A stretch of 64,000 nt of DNA from positions 324,465 to 388,464 of the forward strand of contig NC_000853.1 of NCBI RefSeq assembly GCF_000008545.1. The letters are read 5' to 3'. The notes below the pieces were generated by a model that was not told the DNA's origin, did not search any database, and worked only from the letters and a program-made list of their open reading frames with translations. Source of the stretch: Thermotoga maritima MSB8. GTDB taxonomy: Bacteria > Thermotogota > Thermotogae > Thermotogales > Thermotogaceae. This document shows positions 34,135 to 43,056 of the stretch, one piece after another; position 1 is the stretch's first letter; each line of letters begins with the position of its first letter. A program made the translations under genes and the position numbers.

Positions 34135-34518
34135 ATGTTGCCCAAGTGCCCGGTCTGTGGAAAAGAAATGATAGTTACAGAGCTTCACTGCAAAAGAGAT
34201 GAGGTCACCGTGCGAGGACGTTTCAGAGCGAGTCCGTTCGATTTTCTCGATAAAGACGAGCTCGAGTTCGTGATTCTATTTTTCAGAGCGCGTGGAAATC
34301 TGAAGGAGATAGAGCGCTACACAGGGCAGGGTTACTTCGCTCTGAGAGGAAAACTGGAAAAGATTCTGGAGAAGATGAACCTCCAACCTCTTGGAGAGAT
34401 GAAAGAGGAAATCTCAGAAGAGGATCTCTTCAAACAGGTGAAAGAGGGAAAGATCGGCGTTGAAGAAGCCCTGGAAATTCTGAAAAAGAGAAAAAAAGGA
34501 GGGGAGAGCGATGTCTGA
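34135..34518 (+). CDS. DUF2089 putative zinc-ribbon/HTH regulator
   Basis: 127 residues. The N-terminal CPVCGK begins a zinc ribbon, but the second half has a single Cys (LHCKRDE), so the site may be degenerate. Then comes a conserved helical region LEFVILFFRARGNLKEIERY with an HTH-like segment, and a SHOCT-like C-terminus (VKEGKIGVEEALEILKKRK). DUF2089 proteins are usually called transcriptional regulators. The operator-like dyad over its own promoter suggests autoregulation. It overlaps the next gene by 8 bp. Confidence 0.75.
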   Translation: MLPKCPVCGKEMIVTELHCKRDEVTVRGRFRASPFDFLDKDELEFVILFFRARGNLKEIERYTGQGYFALRGKLEKILEKMNLQPLGEMKEEISEEDLFKQVKEGKIGVEEALEILKKRKKGGESDV

Positions 34519-35015
34519 CGAAATCAGAAAGATTCTGGAGGCCGTGGCAAGAGGAGAGATCAGTCCAGAAGAAGGGGAGATGCTGATAAAAGCGATGCAG
34601 GAAAAGGAAAGAGAAGAAAACGGGTCAAAAGATGATTTTTCTGAACGGGAGGGCGACTACATCCTCGACGAAGACGAGATGGTGGAAGAAGATCTCGTCC
34701 TTTCTAAAAAGAAAGCGATCATAAGGGGGAAAATTAAAGGAGATCTCGCACTCATCAACTGTGAGACGTTCTTTTCCGGAGAGGTTGGAAGGTGATCTTG
34801 CCGTCATCGGTGGAAAGATCGAATTCGGTGGAGGAACGGTGAAAGGAGACCTCGCCCTGATCGATGCCAAAGAATCAGGGAAAACACCAGTGGTGGAAGG
34901 TGATATCGCGAGGATATCGAATTTCTTCGTCGGCGGTATTTTGAAGATGATTTCTCCTTTCATCAGTAATATCTCTGTTTCTTCCAGAAAGAAGAAGGTC
35001 GAAGGAGAGGAGTGA
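34511..35015 (+). pseudogene. bactofilin-like beta-helix protein, frameshifted
   Basis: The N-terminal module DEIRKILEAVARGEISPEEGEMLIKAM is SHOCT/DUF2089-C-like. A short right-handed beta-helix follows with repeats such as IRGKIKGDLALINCETFFSGE, then EGDLAVIGGKIEFGGGTVKG and DLALIDAKE, as in polymer-forming bactofilins. The first half stops at 34795 and the second half continues to 35015 in the +1 frame. Removing one base in GAGGTTGGAAGG (about 34785-34796) restores Gly-Glu-Val-Glu-Gly-Asp and one protein of about 168 residues. It may be a true mutation or a sequence error. Confidence 0.75.
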
Positions 35016-35021
35016 TCTTCC

Positions 35022-35198
35022 ATGAAGGTGTATCTGATGGTTTCAACGATTCTTGTGGTGATGTTGTTTTCTTTGATATGGCTGTATGTGCTGTTTTTTT
35101 CTACTTTAGAGACAGTTCCATCTTCACCGGCGGTTTGGGAACCGGGTATCACAGAAACATCCAGTACAATGGTACCTGGAAGTCTTCAGAATCGATGA
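35022..35198 (+). CDS. 58-residue single-pass membrane protein
   Basis: ATG 35022 lies 7 bp after the bactofilin-like stop, with GGAGAGGAG upstream. One N-terminal membrane helix (VYLMVSTILVVMLFSLIWLY, then VLFF) is followed by a short Ser/Thr/Pro-rich tail. No family recognised. The order DUF2089, bactofilin-like, membrane peptide, exporter suggests an envelope-related operon. Confidence 0.65.
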   Translation: MKVYLMVSTILVVMLFSLIWLYVLFFSTLETVPSSPAVWEPGITETSSTMVPGSLQNR

Positions 35199-35210
35199 GG
35201 AGGGAGTACT

Positions 35211-36452
35211 GTGAATGAGATCTTACACTGGAAGAGGAACTTCTTCCTTCTCGCACTCGGAAGATTCGTATCGATTCTTGGAAGTTCCGTTCAGGCGGTT
35301 GCGATTCCTCTTTTTGTACTGGATCTGACACACTCCGGATCTGCCGTTGCCCTGATGACCGTAGCCTACATGGTTCCAAGGATCCTTTTCACACCCATAG
35401 CCGGGATCGTGGGAGACAGGGGAGACAGGAAGTTCCTCATGGTGTCGATGGATTTTTTGAGGGGATTTCTCATCTGTTTTCTGGCTCTTCTCGCGTTCAG
35501 GAACTCCATCACTCTTCCCGTTCTCTACGTTTCTCAGATAGCCATGGCTATTATGGACAATCTCTTCGACATACCGACAGGCGCGATGTTTCCCGATATT
35601 GTTCCGCAGGATTTTCTCATGAGAGCCAACTCCATCATGGGTATGGTGAGGATCTTTCCTCAGATTCTGGGTCCTGCACTGGGAGGAGTGATCTACGGAT
35701 TTTACGGTATAGCGATCGTGTTTCTTGTGAATGGAGTGTCTTTTGTCCTCTCTGCCATCAGTGAGATCTTCATCGTTTACAGCCGAAAGGTGGAGAAAAA
35801 GCCAGCAAAATTCTCTCAGATCCTTGAAGATCTCAAAGAAGGATTTCTCTTCATCTGGAACCACGAGCTCATACGAACCATTCTGATCTTCGCACTTTTT
35901 CTGAATCTGCTCATCTCTCCGCTGTTCATGGTGGTGTATCCTTACACGATCAGGGAAGTGATGAAATTTTCGGCTCAGGAATTTGGTTTCCTGGAGACCT
36001 CCTTCACTTTAGGGGCACTCCTTGGGAACTTTTTGATTGCATCGTACCTGTCGAAGAAGAACATGTGGAAGGCCATGAAGATCTCTATCTTTCTTTTTGA
36101 GCTTCCCATCGTCTTCCTTGGCTTTCTCGTTATGCCTGATTTTTCCTTGAACAGACTGGTCCTCTTCTCGTTGTTTTTCATCACTTTCCTGATAATGGGT
36201 TTTTTGAATCCCATCATCAACGTTCCGCTGGACACGGCGTTTCAAAAGATGACACCTTCTCACATCAGAGCGAGGGCCTTTTCTTTCCTCATTCTCGTGG
36301 CAAACGGAGTCACTCCGCTCGGATCGGTTCTCTACGGATACCTCGTTGATAGAGTGCCGGTCCATTTTCTCTACTACGTTGTCGGGGCACTTTCTTTTCT
36401 GGTCGCTGTACTGCTTCTGGTAGCTTTGAGGGGAAAAGAGCTTCCCACTTGA
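35211..36452 (+). CDS. MFS exporter (EntS/macrolide-efflux type)
   Basis: A 413-residue major facilitator with about twelve helices. The loop between helices 2 and 3 reads GIVGDRGDRK, the MFS motif A. The MFS_3 segments FDIPTGAMFPDIVPQDFLMRANS and INVPLDTAFQKMTPSHIRARAFS are typical of EntS and Mef-type exporters. GTG 35211 follows GAGGAGGGAG. It probably exports a small hydrophobic compound; the substrate is unknown. Confidence 0.85.
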   Translation: MNEILHWKRNFFLLALGRFVSILGSSVQAVAIPLFVLDLTHSGSAVALMTVAYMVPRILFTPIAGIVGDRGDRKFLMVSMDFLRGFLICFLALLAFRNSITLPVLYVSQIAMAIMDNLFDIPTGAMFPDIVPQDFLMRANSIMGMVRIFPQILGPALGGVIYGFYGIAIVFLVNGVSFVLSAISEIFIVYSRKVEKKPAKFSQILEDLKEGFLFIWNHELIRTILIFALFLNLLISPLFMVVYPYTIREVMKFSAQEFGFLETSFTLGALLGNFLIASYLSKKNMWKAMKISIFLFELPIVFLGFLVMPDFSLNRLVLFSLFFITFLIMGFLNPIINVPLDTAFQKMTPSHIRARAFSFLILVANGVTPLGSVLYGYLVDRVPVHFLYYVVGALSFLVAVLLLVALRGKELPT

Positions 36453-36477
36453 TTTTTCCAGCGTTGTTTGTTAGAAT
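36449..36477 (+). promoter_or_regulatory. promoter of the aromatic operon
   Basis: TTGATT (36449-36454), 17 bp, TAGAAT (36472-36477). The -35 overlaps the MFS stop codon. The start point should be near 36484, about 20 bases before the leader peptide ATG. Confidence 0.8.
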
Positions 36478-36502
36478 AGTAACCAAACAGGGGTGAAAGG
36501 TT

Positions 36503-36586
36503 ATGCGACGTGGAAGAATAATATGTCTCAAATCGGTTGAACACAATTATTATTACTTTTGGTTTAACAGGGGCACCTGTCCGTGA
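36503..36586 (+). CDS. aromatic operon leader peptide
   Basis: 27 codons from ATG 36503 to TGA 36584-36586, with a GGGGTGAAAGG ribosome site. Residues 15-22 are NYYYFWFN: three Tyr, two Phe and one Trp codon within six positions (36548-36565). This is the composition expected of an attenuation leader for aromatic biosynthesis. Its last codons (36572-36583) form segment 1 of the downstream RNA switch. It is too short for usual gene callers. Confidence 0.85.
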   Translation: MRRGRIICLKSVEHNYYYFWFNRGTCP

Positions 36587-36676
36587 GTGCGACCGCTCCG
36601 GGCAGGTGCCTCTTTCGGTATCTGCCCGGAGCGATAGAAAACACTGAAGGGCTCCGGGCAGCGGAGCCCTTTTTTT
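36571..36676 (+). promoter_or_regulatory. five-segment transcription attenuator
   Basis: Segment 1 (36572-36583) pairs with 36599-36610 over 12 bp with one G-U. Segment 2 (36594-36605) pairs with segment 3 (36622-36633) over 12 perfect bp. Segment 3 (36622-36632) also pairs with segment 4 (36651-36661) over 11 perfect bp. Segment 4 (36649-36656) also pairs with segment 5 (36662-36669) as the terminator stem. These are mutually exclusive. A ribosome stalled at the aromatic codons leaves segment 1 free, giving 1:2 and 3:4 (read-through). A ribosome at the stop codon covers segment 1, giving 2:3 and 4:5 (termination). Confidence 0.85.
36649..36676 (+). terminator. attenuator terminator of the aromatic operon
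   Basis: GGGCTCCG-GGCAG-CGGAGCCC followed by seven T, ending 32 bases before the aroF start codon. Confidence 0.9.
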
Positions 36677-36708
36677 ATTACCAGAATCCCGTAGGAGGTG
36701 GTAGGTCT

Positions 36709-37725
36709 ATGATAGTCGTTTTGAAACCCGGTTCCACAGAAGAAGATATAAGGAAGGTGGTGAAGTTGGCCGAGAGTTACAACTTGAAGTGTCACATTTC
36801 CAAAGGTCAGGAAAGAACGGTTATTGGGATCATCGGGGACGACAGGTACGTGGTGGCGGACAAGTTCGAGTCGCTGGATTGCGTGGAAAGCGTTGTGAGG
36901 GTGCTCAAACCTTACAAACTCGTTTCTCGTGAGTTCCATCCGGAGGACACGGTGATCGACCTCGGAGATGTGAAGATAGGAAACGGCTACTTCACCATCA
37001 TAGCGGGACCGTGCTCAGTTGAAGGCAGGGAAATGCTCATGGAAACCGCACACTTTTTAAGCGAACTCGGTGTTAAAGTTTTGAGGGGAGGGGCCTACAA
37101 GCCTCGAACATCTCCTTACTCTTTCCAAGGACTCGGAGAAAAGGGGCTGGAATACCTGAGAGAGGCTGCCGACAAGTACGGTATGTACGTGGTGACGGAG
37201 GCTCTCGGAGAAGACGATCTTCCAAAAGTGGCCGAGTACGCTGATATCATTCAGATAGGAGCGAGAAACGCTCAGAACTTCAGATTGCTCTCTAAAGCGG
37301 GAAGCTACAACAAACCCGTTCTTCTGAAAAGGGGTTTCATGAACACCATCGAAGAGTTCCTTCTCTCCGCTGAATACATTGCAAACTCTGGAAACACGAA
37401 GATCATACTGTGTGAAAGGGGAATCAGAACGTTCGAAAAGGCCACGAGGAACACACTCGATATATCCGCTGTTCCTATAATCAGAAAGGAATCCCATCTT
37501 CCCATTCTGGTGGATCCGAGCCACTCTGGGGGAAGAAGAGACCTCGTTATTCCACTCTCCCGGGCCGCTATAGCGGTTGGAGCTCATGGAATCATTGTGG
37601 AGGTTCATCCGGAGCCGGAGAAGGCACTTTCGGATGGAAAACAGAGTCTTGACTTCGAGCTCTTCAAGGAACTGGTTCAGGAAATGAAGAAACTCGCTGA
37701 TGCCCTGGGGGTGAAGGTGAATTGA
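36709..37725 (+). CDS. aroF: DAHP synthase (type I beta, with regulatory domain)
   Basis: First step of the shikimate pathway: PEP plus erythrose 4-phosphate to DAHP. 338 residues. The N-terminal ferredoxin-like domain (1-70) mediates Phe/Tyr feedback in the T. maritima enzyme. The barrel carries metal ligand Cys102 (AGPCSVEG), KPRTSPYSFQG, VDPSHSGGR and EVHPEPEKALSDG. ATG 36709 follows AGGAGGTGG; the longer open frame runs back through the attenuator. It is the first structural gene of the operon. Confidence 0.96.
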   Translation: MIVVLKPGSTEEDIRKVVKLAESYNLKCHISKGQERTVIGIIGDDRYVVADKFESLDCVESVVRVLKPYKLVSREFHPEDTVIDLGDVKIGNGYFTIIAGPCSVEGREMLMETAHFLSELGVKVLRGGAYKPRTSPYSFQGLGEKGLEYLREAADKYGMYVVTEALGEDDLPKVAEYADIIQIGARNAQNFRLLSKAGSYNKPVLLKRGFMNTIEEFLLSAEYIANSGNTKIILCERGIRTFEKATRNTLDISAVPIIRKESHLPILVDPSHSGGRRDLVIPLSRAAIAVGAHGIIVEVHPEPEKALSDGKQSLDFELFKELVQEMKKLADALGVKVN

Positions 37726-38483
37726 AAATTTCTGTGCTCGGAGCGGGATGCATCGGTGGATCGATCGCACTTAAATTGAAAGAAAAGCATCATGTCACAG
37801 CCTTCGACAGAGATGAAGAAACGATGAAAGCATTGGAAGAAAACGGAATAGAAACTGTTTCAAAGGAAAGCGATCTCTACGATACAGACCTTCTCGTTCT
37901 TGCGCTTCCCATGAGCGTCGAGGAGAGATTCCTGAAAGAAACGGACTTTTCAGGGAAGATTCTCGATGTGGCGAGCGTGAAGACACCTTTCATGGAAATA
38001 GCCAGAGAGAGGGGATTGAACTTCACAGGAGGACATCCCATGGCCGGAAACGAACGAAAGGGAAAATCAGGTTGGGATCGAGAAATGTTCGACGGAAAGA
38101 TCTTCTTTCTCTGCTCTCTCGACGGAAAAGAGGATGGGATGATTGAAAACATCGTGAAAGATCTTGGTGCCAGACCTTTGTGGATAGACTACAGGATCCA
38201 CGACGAGATCGTCGCTGCGGTGAGCCACGTTCAGTACTTGATCTCACTGAGCGCACGGTACGTAGGGAAACCCTTTGAAGAATACGCGGGACCTGGTTAT
38301 CTTTCCAACACGAGACTTTCGAAACAGAACATGGAGATGGCGCTGGATATGATCAGATATAATAAAGAAAACATCCTCAAATACCTGGAGAACGCAAGAA
38401 ACTTTCTGAATGTTTTATATCATCTCACAGAGAAAGAGGATTTCGAAAACCTGAAAAAAGTGATAAGGGAAGTGATATCTTGA
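37722..38483 (+). CDS. tyrA: prephenate dehydrogenase
   Basis: Converts prephenate to 4-hydroxyphenylpyruvate with NAD. 253 residues with a Rossmann [11 protein letters not shown] and the TyrA motif [12 protein letters not shown]. No fused chorismate mutase and no C-terminal ACT domain; no chorismate mutase gene occurs in this operon. TTG 37722 overlaps the aroF stop. Confidence 0.9.
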   Translation: MKISVLGAGCIGGSIALKLKEKHHVTAFDRDEETMKALEENGIETVSKESDLYDTDLLVLALPMSVEERFLKETDFSGKILDVASVKTPFMEIARERGLNFTGGHPMAGNERKGKSGWDREMFDGKIFFLCSLDGKEDGMIENIVKDLGARPLWIDYRIHDEIVAAVSHVQYLISLSARYVGKPFEEYAGPGYLSNTRLSKQNMEMALDMIRYNKENILKYLENARNFLNVLYHLTEKEDFENLKKVIREVIS

Positions 38484-39745
38484 AGGTACTTCCGGCGAAG
38501 AAGGTTGAAGGAGTGCTGAGCGTTCCTCCGGACAAATCCATAACTCACAGGGCTCTCATTCTGTCCGCTTTGGCGGAAACGGAAAGCACCCTGTACAACC
38601 TCTTGAGGTGTCTCGACACAGAGAGAACCCACGATATTCTCGAAAAACTCGGTACACGTTTTGAAGGCGATTGGGAAAAGATGAAGGTCTTTCCGAAGCC
38701 CTTCGCTGAGCCAATAGAACCTCTCTTCTGTGGAAACTCCGGAACAACCACGAGGTTGATGAGTGGAGTTCTTGCTTCATACGAGATGTTCACAGTGCTT
38801 TATGGGGATCCTTCTCTCTCCAGAAGGCCGATGAGAAGAGTGATCGAACCTCTGGAGATGATGGGAGCGCGTTTCATGGCGAGGCAGAACAACTACCTTC
38901 CCATGGCCATCAAAGGAAATCACCTTTCCGGTATCAGTTACAAAACACCGGTGGCGAGCGCTCAAGTGAAGAGCGCTGTTCTTCTGGCGGGGCTCAGAGC
39001 CAGCGGACGAACAATCGTTATCGAACCAGCAAAAAGCAGAGATCACACGGAAAGGATGCTCAAAAACCTCGGTGTTCCCGTCGAGGTGGAGGGAACACGT
39101 GTGGTTCTGGAGCCTGCTACCTTCAGGGGTTTCACGATGAAAGTCCCTGGTGATATCTCGTCGGCTGCTTTCTTCGTGGTTCTCGGCGCCATTCATCCCA
39201 ACGCTCGAATCACAGTAACGGACGTTGGCCTGAATCCCACCCGAACGGGACTCCTCGAAGTTATGAAACTCATGGGAGCCAACCTGGAGTGGGAGATCAC
39301 GGAAGAAAATCTTGAACCGATAGGAACTGTGAGGGTTGAGACATCTCCAAACCTGAAAGGTGTGGTTGTTCCCGAACACCTCGTACCTCTCATGATAGAT
39401 GAACTGCCTCTTGTGGCGCTTCTCGGTGTTTTTGCGGAAGGAGAAACGGTTGTGAGAAACGCGGAGGAGTTGAGAAAGAAGGAATCCGACAGGATAAGGG
39501 TTCTGGTGGAAAACTTCAAACGGCTCGGTGTCGAAATAGAAGAGTTCAAAGATGGTTTCAAGATCGTTGGAAAGCAGAGCATAAAAGGTGGATCGGTGGA
39601 TCCAGAAGGCGACCACAGAATGGCTATGCTCTTTTCCATAGCAGGGCTCGTGAGTGAAGAGGGGGTTGATGTGAAAGATCACGAATGCGTGGCGGTGTCT
39701 TTCCCGAACTTTTACGAACTGCTGGAGAGAGTGGTGATATCATGA
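38480..39745 (+). CDS. aroA: EPSP synthase
   Basis: Joins shikimate 3-phosphate and PEP. 421 residues with [42 protein letters not shown] and DHRMAM, the full substrate-binding set. The TTG start overlaps the tyrA stop by 4 bp. Confidence 0.96.
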
Positions 39746-40503
39746 AATTCTGCATCATAGGGTATCCGGTGAGACACAGCATATCACCAAGGCTTTACAA
39801 CGAGTATTTCAAAAGGGCGGGAATGAACCACTCGTACGGTATGGAAGAGATACCACCTGAATCTTTCGACACGGAGATAAGAAGGATTCTCGAAGAATAC
39901 GATGGTTTCAACGCGACAATTCCTCACAAAGAAAGAGTGATGCGGTACGTCGAACCATCTGAAGATGCGCAGAGAATAAAAGCCGTGAACTGTGTCTTTC
40001 GGGGAAAGGGATACAACACCGACTGGGTTGGCGTTGTGAAATCGCTCGAGGGTGTAGAGGTGAAGGAGCCCGTTGTCGTTGTGGGAGCGGGCGGAGCCGC
40101 ACGTGCCGTGATCTACGCTCTCCTCCAGATGGGCGTGAAAGACATCTGGGTGGTGAACAGAACGATCGAAAGGGCGAAGGCTCTCGATTTTCCTGTGAAA
40201 ATTTTCTCTCTCGATCAGCTCGACGAGGTTGTGAAAAAGGCGAAGAGTCTCTTCAACACCACTTCGGTTGGTATGAAGGGAGAGGAACTTCCCGTTTCTG
40301 ACGATTCACTGAAAAACCTGAGCCTTGTTTACGATGTGATCTACTTCGACACACCACTTGTTGTGAAAGCAAGAAAACTTGGTGTGAAACACATCATAAA
40401 GGGAAACCTCATGTTTTACTACCAGGCAATGGAGAATCTGAAGATATGGGGAATATACGACGAGGAGGTTTTCAAAGAAGTGTTCGGGGAGGTTCTGAAA
40501 TGA
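39742..40503 (+). CDS. aroE: shikimate dehydrogenase
   Basis: NADPH reduction of 3-dehydroshikimate. 253 residues: SISP shikimate-binding motif ([10 protein letters not shown]), catalytic Lys in [14 protein letters not shown], and the dinucleotide motif [11 protein letters not shown] 39742 overlaps the aroA stop (ATGA); the longer frame from 39685 is aroA sequence. Confidence 0.95.
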
Positions 40504-41630
40504 AACTCACGATAGCGGGGGATTCCCATGGAAAATACATGGTTGCAATCCTGGAAGGTTTGCCTTCGGGGATAAGGGTGGATGAGGAACTCATAAGGAG
40601 GGATCTTTTCAGAAGGAGAAACTGTTACGGCAGAGGAAAGAGAATGAAGATGGAAGAGGACGCGTTCGAGATCGTTTCGGGGTTGTGGAAGGGCATCACA
40701 ACGGGTGCACCGGTGACGATCCTCATTCCCAACAGGGCGGGAAACCCTGTGAAAGATGTTCGGAGTGTTCCAAGACCCGGTCACATCGATTACGCTGCGT
40801 GGGTGAAGTACAAACTTCCCGATCTGAACATCTACGTGGAGCGGTCCAGTGCAAGATGGACGGTGGCGCTCACGGCGGCAGGCTCCCTCTTGAAAAGCCT
40901 CCTCAAAGAGTTCGGTATCGAGGTACTGGGATTTGTCACAAGACTTGGAAATGTCGAGGCAAGGGACATTCCAGGTGATTTCGAAGAGTTGAAGAGAAGA
41001 AGGGATGAATCCGTGGTGTTCTGCCCAGATCCTGAGGCAACGAAAGAGATGGTCGCCGAGATCGACAGGGCGAAAGAAGAGGGAAACACCCTCGGCGGCA
41101 AGGTGAAGGTCATTGCAAGAGGTGTCCCGGCAGGCATCGGGAGCTACTCCGATCTTTTCAAAAAGCTCGACTCGAAGATAGGTTCTCTCTTTTTTGCCAT
41201 TCCCGCTGTGAAGGGAGTGGTGATTGGAAGTGAAGAAATGTGGTACGGCTTCGACTATCTGGATGAATTCGAACTGGAAGACGGCAAGATAAAGAGAAAA
41301 ACGAACAATCTGGGAGGAATAGAAGGGGGCATCACCAACGGAGAAGACGTGTGGGTGAACGTCTCTGTGAAGCCTATTCCCACCACGGGAAAGCCGTTGA
41401 AATCCGTTGATCTGAGAACGATGGAACCAGCGAAGACACCGTACGTGAGATCTGACGTGACGGCCGTTCCTCCTGCTTCTGTCGTGTGTGAAGCCGCGCT
41501 CGCTGTGGTGATCTCGGACGCTTTGCTCGAACATCTGGGCGATGGAAACATCGACGACCTGAAAAGGAGGTTCGAGAATGAGAATCTTCCTCGTTGGAAT
41601 GATGGGTTCTGGAAAGAGCACTATCGGTAA
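40500..41630 (+). CDS. aroC: chorismate synthase
   Basis: FMN-dependent conversion of EPSP to chorismate. 376 residues with GDSHGKYM, RPGHIDYAAWVKYK and RSSARWTV, plus a C-terminal RSDVTAVPPASVV. ATG 40500 overlaps the aroE stop. Its last 53 bp overlap the start of aroKB in another frame, the longest overlap in the operon. Confidence 0.95.
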   Translation: MKLTIAGDSHGKYMVAILEGLPSGIRVDEELIRRDLFRRRNCYGRGKRMKMEEDAFEIVSGLWKGITTGAPVTILIPNRAGNPVKDVRSVPRPGHIDYAAWVKYKLPDLNIYVERSSARWTVALTAAGSLLKSLLKEFGIEVLGFVTRLGNVEARDIPGDFEELKRRRDESVVFCPDPEATKEMVAEIDRAKEEGNTLGGKVKVIARGVPAGIGSYSDLFKKLDSKIGSLFFAIPAVKGVVIGSEEMWYGFDYLDEFELEDGKIKRKTNNLGGIEGGITNGEDVWVNVSVKPIPTTGKPLKSVDLRTMEPAKTPYVRSDVTAVPPASVVCEAALAVVISDALLEHLGDGNIDDLKRRFENENLPRWNDGFWKEHYR

Positions 41631-43056
41631 AAGGATTTCCGAGGTGCTCGACCTTCAGTTCATAGATATGGATGAAGAGATAGAAAGAAGAGAGGGAAGA
41701 AGCGTTCGAAGGATTTTCGAAGAAGACGGTGAGGAGTACTTCCGCCTGAAAGAAAAAGAACTTCTTAAAGAACTTGTGGAAAGAGACAACGTGGTTGTGG
41801 CAACGGGTGGAGGTGTTGTGGTCGATCCAGAGAACAGAGAGCTTTTGAAGAAGGAAAAGACTCTCTTTCTCTACGCTCCCCCTGAAGTGTTGATGGAAAG
41901 AGTAACAACAGAGAACAGACCTCTTCTGAGCGAAGGAAAAGAGAGAATACGGGAGATCTGGGAAAAGAGAAAACAGTTCTACGCGGAGTTCAGAAGGATC
42001 GACACCTCCAGGTTGAACGAGTGGGAAACAACCGCACTCGTTGTGCTGGAGGCTCTGGACGAGAAAGAAATCTCAACGATAGAAAAACCACACCTGGTGA
42101 AGATCATCCTCGGTGGCTTCAAGAGGGTGAGAAACGAAGAGCTGGTTTTCACCACGGAGAGGGTGGAGAAGATATACGGAAGGTACCTCCCGGAGAATCG
42201 GCTTCTTTTTCCGGATGGAGAGGAAGTGAAGACGCTGGAGCATGTCTCCAGAGCGTACTACGAACTCATCCGAATGGACTTTCCCAGGGGAAAGACCATA
42301 GCGGGTGTCGGGGGAGGTGCTCTCACCGACTTCACCGGCTTTGTAGCGAGCACGTTTAAAAGAGGAGTGGGACTTTCTTTCTATCCAACAACACTTCTGG
42401 CTCAGGTGGACGCTTCCGTTGGTGGAAAGAATGCCATCGATTTCGCTGGAGTGAAAAACGTCGTTGGGACTTTCAGAATGCCAGACTACGTGATCATAGA
42501 TCCCACCGTCACGCTTTCCATGGATGAGGGCAGGTTCGAAGAGGGAGTCGTGGAAGCCTTCAAGATGACGATTCTTTCGGGTCGCGGGGTAGAACTCTTC
42601 GATGAGCCGGAGAAGATTGAGAAGAGAAATCTCAGAGTTCTCAGCGAGATGGTAAAAATCTCCGTTGAAGAGAAAGCGAGGATAGTGATGGAAGATCCCT
42701 ACGACATGGGTTTGAGGCACGCCCTGAATCTGGGACACACACTCGGTCATGTGTACGAGATGCTGGAAGGGGTACCTCACGGTATAGCAGTAGCATGGGG
42801 CATCGAAAAAGAGACGATGTACCTGTACAGAAAAGGAATAGTGCCTAAGGAAACCATGAGATGGATCGTAGAAAAGGTCAAACAGATCGTACCAATTCCT
42901 GTTCCATCCGTCGATGTTGAGAAAGCCAGAAATCTCATTCTGAACGACAAGAAGATCCTGAAAGGTTCCAGAGTCAGGCTTCCTTACGTGAAAGAAATCG
43001 GAAAGATCGAATTCTTGGAGGTCGATCCGCTCGAGCTTCTGGAGGTGGTAGATTGA
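41578..43056 (+). CDS. aroKB: fused shikimate kinase / 3-dehydroquinate synthase
   Basis: A 492-residue bifunctional protein. Residues 1-165 are shikimate kinase: Walker A GMMGSGKST (7-15), FIDMDEEIERR and ATGGGVV. Residues from about 170 are 3-dehydroquinate synthase: GVGGGALTDFTGF, YPTTLLAQVDASVGGKNA, the metal-binding EGVVEAFK, HALNLGHTLGH and VPHGIAVAWG. The fusion joins pathway steps 5 and 2 and is known in Thermotoga. ATG 41578 lies 53 bp inside aroC. Confidence 0.95.
   Translation: MRIFLVGMMGSGKSTIGKRISEVLDLQFIDMDEEIERREGRSVRRIFEEDGEEYFRLKEKELLKELVERDNVVVATGGGVVVDPENRELLKKEKTLFLYAPPEVLMERVTTENRPLLSEGKERIREIWEKRKQFYAEFRRIDTSRLNEWETTALVVLEALDEKEISTIEKPHLVKIILGGFKRVRNEELVFTTERVEKIYGRYLPENRLLFPDGEEVKTLEHVSRAYYELIRMDFPRGKTIAGVGGGALTDFTGFVASTFKRGVGLSFYPTTLLAQVDASVGGKNAIDFAGVKNVVGTFRMPDYVIIDPTVTLSMDEGRFEEGVVEAFKMTILSGRGVELFDEPEKIEKRNLRVLSEMVKISVEEKARIVMEDPYDMGLRHALNLGHTLGHVYEMLEGVPHGIAVAWGIEKETMYLYRKGIVPKETMRWIVEKVKQIVPIPVPSVDVEKARNLILNDKKILKGSRVRLPYVKEIGKIEFLEVDPLELLEVVD

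Noticed and set aside
36583-36708. Extended DAHP synthase N-terminus from 36583
   Set aside because: The extension is the attenuator RNA; ATG 36709 has AGGAGGTGG and gives the known 338-residue length.
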